A stretch of 64,000 bases of DNA from Amphibalanus amphitrite (lineage: Eukaryota; Arthropoda; Thecostraca; Balanomorpha; Balanidae): positions 1-64,000 of the forward strand of contig NW_024881532.1 of assembly GCF_019059575.1 (NCBI RefSeq), written 5' to 3'. The notes below the pieces were generated by a model that had not been told where the DNA came from, did not search any database, and worked only from the letters and a program-made list of their open reading frames with translations. This document shows, in pieces, positions 58,220-64,000 of this stretch (positions are counted from its first letter, which is position 1; each line of letters begins with the position of its first letter). The translations under genes and the position numbers were made by a program.

Positions 58220-58990
58220 AGAAGTAGAGACACGCGGTAAGCGGTTTTCTAGGTTAGGTCAAATAAGGTCAGGTCACCAAAGGTCATCAAAGGTAAAATG
58301 TTGCCTATTTCAACAATTTTCGAAACGCCGGCACATAGATCGGAAACCAATAGAGCTATAGTGCCGCGGTAAAGCGCATTCAATAGCCCTTTCAAAGGTG
58401 CTTCTGTGAACTGCCCTCAGAATAGACCTCTGGTCAACGGTCTAGCCTCCAGAGGGCAAAAACTCTAAAAATAGCAGTTTTACGAACAATGTTTTCCTGC
58501 AATAGCTTTTGACTCAAGAGAGGCTCGACATTACTCGTTTGCCAGCATCGCGTTTCTGTCGTCGAGTAATTTTGTAATTTTTTGGTCATGACAAAGGTAA
58601 TTTTGATAATTTGACCTCAGGTCAAGGTCATGACCTCACCGGGAAATGTCATGTTGCAATATCAGTCGATCTGTATCGTCGAGCTGAACACAACGGAGGT
58701 GTTTTTATCGTTCAAGCATATGTACTCGTATCTATCAAAAGTTATTTTCAAAAAACTGTTCAGGACCTTTCATGACCTGGGATGACCTGTGGGACACAAT
58801 GAATGGTCACAGGTGCAATTTTCTTATTCAGTGTGTCGATTTTACATGTATCCTAATGCTTGCGATTGTCTAGAATGGCGCTCGTCCAAAAGCCTTTCAG
58901 TTGTCTCACATAAACTTAGGTAGTATACCTACCCGGTATAGGTACCTAATGGAGATTGGAGAGGTCGCAAAACTGACTTGACCTTAGCCC
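58220..58990. repeat. AGGTCA-family-related segment
   Basis: aggtcaggtcaccaaaggtcatcaaagg and, further in, cgatctgt.tcg.tgagctgaacaca resemble 44690-44860. It is probably part of the same dispersed family, inside the hAT-type element. Confidence 0.55.
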
Positions 58991-59499
58991 ACAAATATCA
59001 AAATTCCGAGATATACATTTCATGAATATTGTTGCTTTCATCAATCGTTGACACACTGAAAACACTTTGGAAGAACGTTAAGAACGTACAGGAGTATTTA
59101 GACCCCTGTGGGGTAAAATGTTATGCCACCGTTTTTCAGAACCCCCATGGCTCTTCACGTAGACGGCTTTGCATTCTCATCAAAAGAATCCACACGATTC
59201 TTCCAAAGACTCTTATGAGGTTTAGGGTTTAAAATAAGAGCGTTCCTAGCACCTAGATAAGAACTCTAAAGGGTCAGTGAAGAAGTCCCTGAGGTTTATA
59301 GGGAAACCACCCTGTGTTCTGAATATCGGTTGTAGAACCCTTTCAGTTCTATTGCAATACCGCAAAATCCCCGTTCATTCCTCTATTGAACCCCCCATGC
59401 ATGGCTATCGACCTGCGCCGTCACATCTGCTGCGCCAACACAGTACTTGATACACCTTAAAATGTATTTACCTTCCTCTTTACTCTGAGCAATCAGCCT

Positions 59500-59600
59500 G
59501 CAAGTCTCCAGTCAGGAACAACCAGCCCGCAACCAGCCCATGCGATCAGCCCGCAACCAGCCCGCACAGCCTGCGATCAGCCCGCAATCAGCCTGCAGGA
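59500..59600. repeat. cagcccgcaac minisatellite
   Basis: Units of about 10-12 bp (cagcccgcaac, cagcctgcgat) repeat eight or so times. Confidence 0.8.
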
Positions 59601-59629
59601 ACGCTTTCCCCTCGGCCGTGTCACTTGCC

Positions 59630-60020
59630 TTACACATCCAAGCCAAAGAACTCCACAGCCTTTCGGGCATGTTTAATTATTCAGGTTGATTCCTTCACGC
59701 TCAGGGTTGCTTTCTGTACAAATATGAACACATTTTTAGCTTTAGCAAGTGGATGTTTTCCCAAACACAGTACCTATGTATGCGCTATCGCCCATGTCAG
59801 CAGCCGGGTGGCGATATCGCATTCTCCCAAATCACATACAGTTTCTCCTTCCACCACCAGCTTCAAGCCAGCGTTTTCGACGATGTCGACGTCTCCGCAC
59901 GCCAGGACGCTCTCCTCAGACTCCAGGGCCTCAATCAGAGCGGAGATGGCCTCGTCCCCTAGAATGAAGAGTCGGGCGGATGCGTTATTAACAGGCAGGG
60001 AGTAAAGAAACTTAGATTGA
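59630..60020 (-). pseudogene. Decayed open frame of unknown family in the hAT-type element
   Basis: One minus-strand frame reads SKFLYSLPVNNASARLFILG, DEAISALIEALESEESVLAC, GDVDIVENAGLKLVVEGETV and CDLGECDIATRLLTWAIAHT, then a TAG (59774-59776), KAKNVFIFVQKATLSVKEST, a TGA (59681-59683), and IIKHARKAVEFFGLDV. The composition is protein-like throughout, so two stops interrupt a once-coding frame. Alternatively 59840-59958 is a spliced exon: it is flanked by cattctag and gtatgt and keeps phase. The ending loosely recalls uncharacterised transposon-linked proteins of animals (from memory, unverified). Confidence 0.5.
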
Positions 60021-61301
60021 CTTCAGATACCATGAGCCTACTCCAAAAATAAAATAATGCACTTAACATATAAAGTGCAGCTAGATAAAATATTGCACTA
60101 ATCAGCAAGTAGGTACATATGTTTATGAAAATCAGCCAAATTTATACCTAAATCAGTTGACCCCAAAATGGCAAGCTGAGTCTATTCCTGATTTATCTTC
60201 ATTTGAAAGATTTGTCTAAATACCACATGCATAATTTAAGCTATGGGGCATTTATACAACATATAAATACTTACTGCATTGATGGGTCTTGCATATGAAT
60301 TGTCTTCATCCAATGCATTCATCCATGCATTCGAAGAGCGTTGTGATATTGCTTATTATTGTCAATCACAAGTAATATAAATAATACACAACACTTGACA
60401 AGCCAAAAGTTAACCTTATTTCAGTTCTTCAATATTCGATTACTTGCCATTCACCCAATCTTGCACCAGCCGCTCGTCACTGCACAAAGCGTGATCCAAC
60501 GCGATCGAAAAATGGCGATCGGTTCCGGTGGACGCTAGAACGTGGTACCGCGGGCGTGGTCTTGATGAAAGCCATTACACTGATTAAACCACAACCCCTT
60601 CTTCTTAAACCCGATGCTAGTTCGTGCAAAACCTTCAAAGGGTTTATCTTTCGCGCGCCTTGTGTGACGTAATATCACGTGACTAGGGAGAACGAAGAAG
60701 AACCGGTGTTGGTCGAGTTGAAGCCCCCTGGGGCTGCTAAGACTGCACGCGAAGCAGCAGCACGTGTCTTCGGTCTATGTGAAACACTGTGTGTGTTCTT
60801 CATGAACCAGACGTTCTGCTTCGCCTCTAAGCCAGTTTACCCTAATACCCAAAAAACCTAAGTGTGGAATATTTTAAGATGCTTTTGCATAACGTTCTTT
60901 CAACTTGTTTTCAGTGCAGTTTCAAAGCGACCGTTCTGTCGGTATAGCAATGGTGAGCATTTTAACATTCCATGGGGTTAGGTCACTTGTCATGACCTGG
61001 TGACCTGCCGTTGCATGACCCGGGCCTGACACTTTCACAACATGTGCAAAAAAGGTGCATGATAATGTGTGCTGAAAACGGCGGCGCTGCGCACAGCTGT
61101 TTTTTCAGATATTTGCGAAAAACCTGAGGGGGAGCATGACAACGTCCCACACCACGGCGCGGGCGCGGGTTCGACGACTCTCGATTTTGACGACGGTTTG
61201 GCGCCCCTTCGTATGAAGCGCCCCCAGATTGTCAGGTCGCCCCTATTTTGACTTGCCGCCCCCCCCTCCCGAAAAATCCTGGATCCGCCCCTGGGACTCC
61301 G

Positions 61302-62511
61302 GTATCTGTGTCACGTGCGGACTGTCCGGCCGACCACTGACCACTGACCAGTGTCAGACCCTCAGGATAGGCCATTGTCTCATTTCGCCACATATGGAGA
61401 GGACCTCAGGATAGGTCCTCACATCCCCCCCCCCCCGAGAGAGCTGCGGGAAACGCTGCTCAGTCTAGTCTATGGTATCTAAAATAGGCTAGGTGTCTGA
61501 GATGCCCTCATAATCCAGGGCTTTCCTAGCGCGGAAACACCTTACCACAAGTGTGTCATGTTGTTAAGCAGCGCACAAGACTGGTGACAATATTTCGTTT
61601 GTTCTGTTCCACATGACGTCAGCGGGCGGTGTAACTTCCAAAGGGCGTTGCTATGTCTATCGAGAGCGAAATGACACATCGACATCCTATACCTACGCGA
61701 TACTTTGGCTCGATACCGAGGACACATTCGTAAATTGCCTTCGGAGATCGACACTTGTGAGCGGCTTGTTTATTGGAGTGTGACTGTACCTACTTCAAGT
61801 GTGTGCGATGTGTCAGCCCCGCCCCTTCGTTTTTTCCTTTGTTGGTTTTACGCTGTGTTCCTGTTGACCGATCCATCTGTTTGCTTATTGCATTAGGAAT
61901 TACACCTGTTAGGAAAAGGATACGCCCGAACCGAATAAATATGGCACCTTCTCTTTGAATCGCCTTTCGACCAAAATCAATGTTTCCTAGACCGAGTAGT
62001 GGATAATATCGATTTAATTAAGCATAATCGGTAATGCATAGTTAGTTAGTGCCTCAAAATTTGTACCTGTTTAGATTTGGCTAGAATGTGACTTCCAGTA
62101 TGCAACAAAAGTCCCGCTTTCATCCTTACTTTTGGTAGACAGTTATACACTTCTAATTGCTTCCAGACTGGGTAGCTTGAGTGCTCACAAACATTACCGT
62201 ATTTGAAGTTGTGTGTTATCGGAGTTTTTTTTTCAATTACCTCGGATATCTTGGCGGTATTGTCAAAGGGATAAGGAGCCCGTCACACCAGATTTCCTAG
62301 CAATCTATCTTCCACGCTCGCTTTCCACAAGGGTCCATCCGCGTGCCATAGCTCGACGGCACCTGACTCTGCACGCAGTCTCAGTTCGTGGCTGGTGTCT
62401 CTAATGCCGGCCGGGTGGGCGGTGGAGCGTGACCATCAACCGGGCCGTGACGGGACGCGCGCACACCGCGCACTGCGACCGCGCCCGGGCGGGCCATGTG
62501 TCCCGCGTACG
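61302..62511. other. ASAP intron 2 or downstream, nothing recognised
   Basis: Poly-C near 61427. A CpG-rich patch at 62405-62515. No exon of the ASAP gene was found. Confidence 0.4.
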
Positions 62512-64000
62512 GGGCATTCCACGTCAAATCGAACAAAAATCGGCTGTTTTGCACCTTACCATCAGCGATTTCAGTATAAATTTGTGAGCGAGTTCATGTG
62601 TGGCCCCGGACATTACATTGATGTTTTTTGCACATTCTGACCACAGGTCTTCTAAATATAGGGCATCAAATTTTTACAAAATGTTGCATCTTTATATTTT
62701 TGAACGACCATAACTTTGGTTGTACTTGTTTGATTTGAATGAAATAAACCTTACTGTTTAGGTAATTTCTTAAGCATTTGTTTAGAATTGCACCTACTTA
62801 AATATATGACCTTGAAATTTGCTTAACTCTGTTCTTAAGCACAAATATTGAAATAGCAAAAAACACGTCACCTTCGATTTGGCTCATTTTCATATATTTT
62901 ATTGCCTACCATATTCTTAACAACCTGTGAAAAAATTAGAGTGGGCCATTCATAAGTTTTGAAGAAAATTGCACATATGCAAACGTATGTTAGCACGCGC
63001 AGTGGAGGGGGAAGAACGAATTTCGCCCACCCCTCCTGTTTTTCGCCAATATCTCATAAGATTAATGCGAAATTAATTATGGCTACCTGTCAAGAATTGA
63101 ATTGGACATCTCATCGTGCAAGCAATAAGAAAATCGGTTCACAACTGTTCTAGTAATAGCGGTGTAAAGTGAACATCCTGTCGCCGCAGCAATTCGCGGC
63201 GACTCGCCAGCCGGCGCCGACCGCTACGCGCCGCCTGAATTTAAGACTGTGCCGGGACGGAACGGAATGGTTCCGTTTTTACATCGCGCTCCCTACCGCT
63301 GATTACGTTCGATTCGCGTCAAATTTTGTGAGAAGACTAAGAAATGTACAGGCAAGCTTATGGTGAAAGAATTTTGAAAATCGGTTGGTAAACAATTGAA
63401 ATATGAACGTGTAAACACAAAATTGTGATTGCTGCGTTTCCCGCATCGGCCGAGCCCGCCTCAGCCGGCGACATGTTACTCTTAGCAGGCCTCTAAGTGC
63501 CATATTTATTAATGGATTAACTAGAAATTCTCCATACATACTAAAAAAATGTATGTTCTTTCGTATAGTGAAGATCAAAAGACGTGAAGATATCGTTGCG
63601 TGATAATGTTTTCGTTGAATTTACTTCATGATGCATTTCCACACGGCTCAAAATTCACCGCAAAATACCGTTTGCCTGAGACACTTTTACTATGGAACGT
63701 GAATGCTTGACTACGATGACTATGCATTTCCATTCTCGCAGAGTTTGGGATATCACTAATCAGCAATAATTCATTTCAGAAAGTGTACACAAGCAAGCAT
63801 GTCTTGACTCTGTCTTTCAAGGTCACGCGCGGTTGCGTGATGTTGATGCATGAAAACGGCGTTTGCCGCGAAAGTTATGAATGGCCCACTCCAATTTTTT
63901 CACAGATGGTTAGGAACATTGTGACGGACATAATATGTAAAAATTACCCAAATCGAAGGTGACGTGTTTTTTGCTACTTGAATTTTTCTGTTTTAATTCA
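62512..64000. mobile_element. Inverted-repeat element running off the window
   Basis: Arms at 62859-62965 and 63870-63978 are inverted copies sharing caaaaaacacgtcaccttcg, atttgg and gtgggccattcataa. The left arm probably begins at ggggcattccacgtcaaatc (62512); the right end lies beyond 64000. Between the arms is an unrelated segment (63003-63840) with an AGGTCA-family-like end (cccacccctcctgtttttcg). Confidence 0.65.

Larger units (their letters stand above)
56190..61293. mobile_element. 5.1-kb hAT-type element with giant GGCGCC repeat array
   Basis: Ends CAGGCGCGGATTCAGGGG and, inverted at right, CAGGGGCGGATCCAGG. The exact 8-bp duplication GGACTCCG is at 56182-56189 and 61294-61301. Next to both ends are ggggcgcc motifs; on the left these expand into the array at 56430-58080. 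A second left-end copy (caggcgcggatccagcgggg) lies at 56705. The interior holds AGGTCA-rich sequence and a decayed open frame. It sits in the intron after ASAP exon 2. Confidence 0.85.

Noticed and set aside
60679-60861. Frame MTRENEEEPVLVELKPPGAA as a possible ASAP exon
   Set aside because: It does not match the expected BAR-region sequence after NSGN, lacks convincing splice sites, and lies inside the hAT-type element.
1-64000. CRISPR arrays, bacterial operons, rRNA genes
   Set aside because: None seen. The direct repeats present lack regular spacer structure and the genes are spliced.

Overview
The window is animal nuclear DNA: genes are split by GT-AG introns, there are no bacterial-style operons, and most of the sequence is transposon debris. 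High-GC third codon positions, compact exons in long introns, and an invertebrate-type SLC17 plus a Zonda-like FKBP8 fit an arthropod, perhaps a crustacean. That lineage call is inference only.

Three host genes were rebuilt by joining exons with matching splice phase. (1) Minus strand, 2397-19265: a ten-exon SLC17/sialin-type organic-anion transporter (major facilitator superfamily), 518 residues, apparently complete. (2) Minus strand, 23993-32402: seven coding exons of FKBP8/FKBP38, a tail-anchored TPR immunophilin of 579 residues, with a 5' UTR exon boundary at 32423. (3) Plus strand, 54764 onward: the first two coding exons of an ASAP-type Arf GTPase-activating protein; the rest lies beyond the window or was not found. 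The genes are unrelated in function and form no cluster.

The rest is layered mobile DNA. Several elements can be delimited by terminal repeats and target-site duplications (TSDs). Four hAT-type elements lie at 3353-6621 (holding a dead mariner and a tRNA-derived SINE), 18492-18816, 42661-45745 (holding a second SINE copy) and 56190-61293. There is a MULE-like foldback element at 51009-53041 and a pair of 497-bp TTAA-flanked MITEs at 24676 and 33502. Four TA-flanked elements share GGGG-type ends but carry different subterminal motifs (13262, 21160, 37685, 48368). A perfect 229-bp-arm palindrome, possibly Penelope-like, is nested in one of them (38663-39163). A 5'-truncated LINE tail lies at 28727-29382, and a dispersed family rich in AGGTCA half-sites occurs in several places.

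The two most unusual patterns are these. First, the 5.1-kb hAT-type element in ASAP intron 2 carries about 1.8 kb of GGCGCC-centred repeats with a roughly 440-bp higher-order period. They look like hugely expanded subterminal transposase-binding motifs. Second, at seven exon edges of SLC17 and FKBP8 the splice junction itself has been copied into the adjacent intron as degenerate tandem repeats, leaving decoy splice sites next to the real ones.
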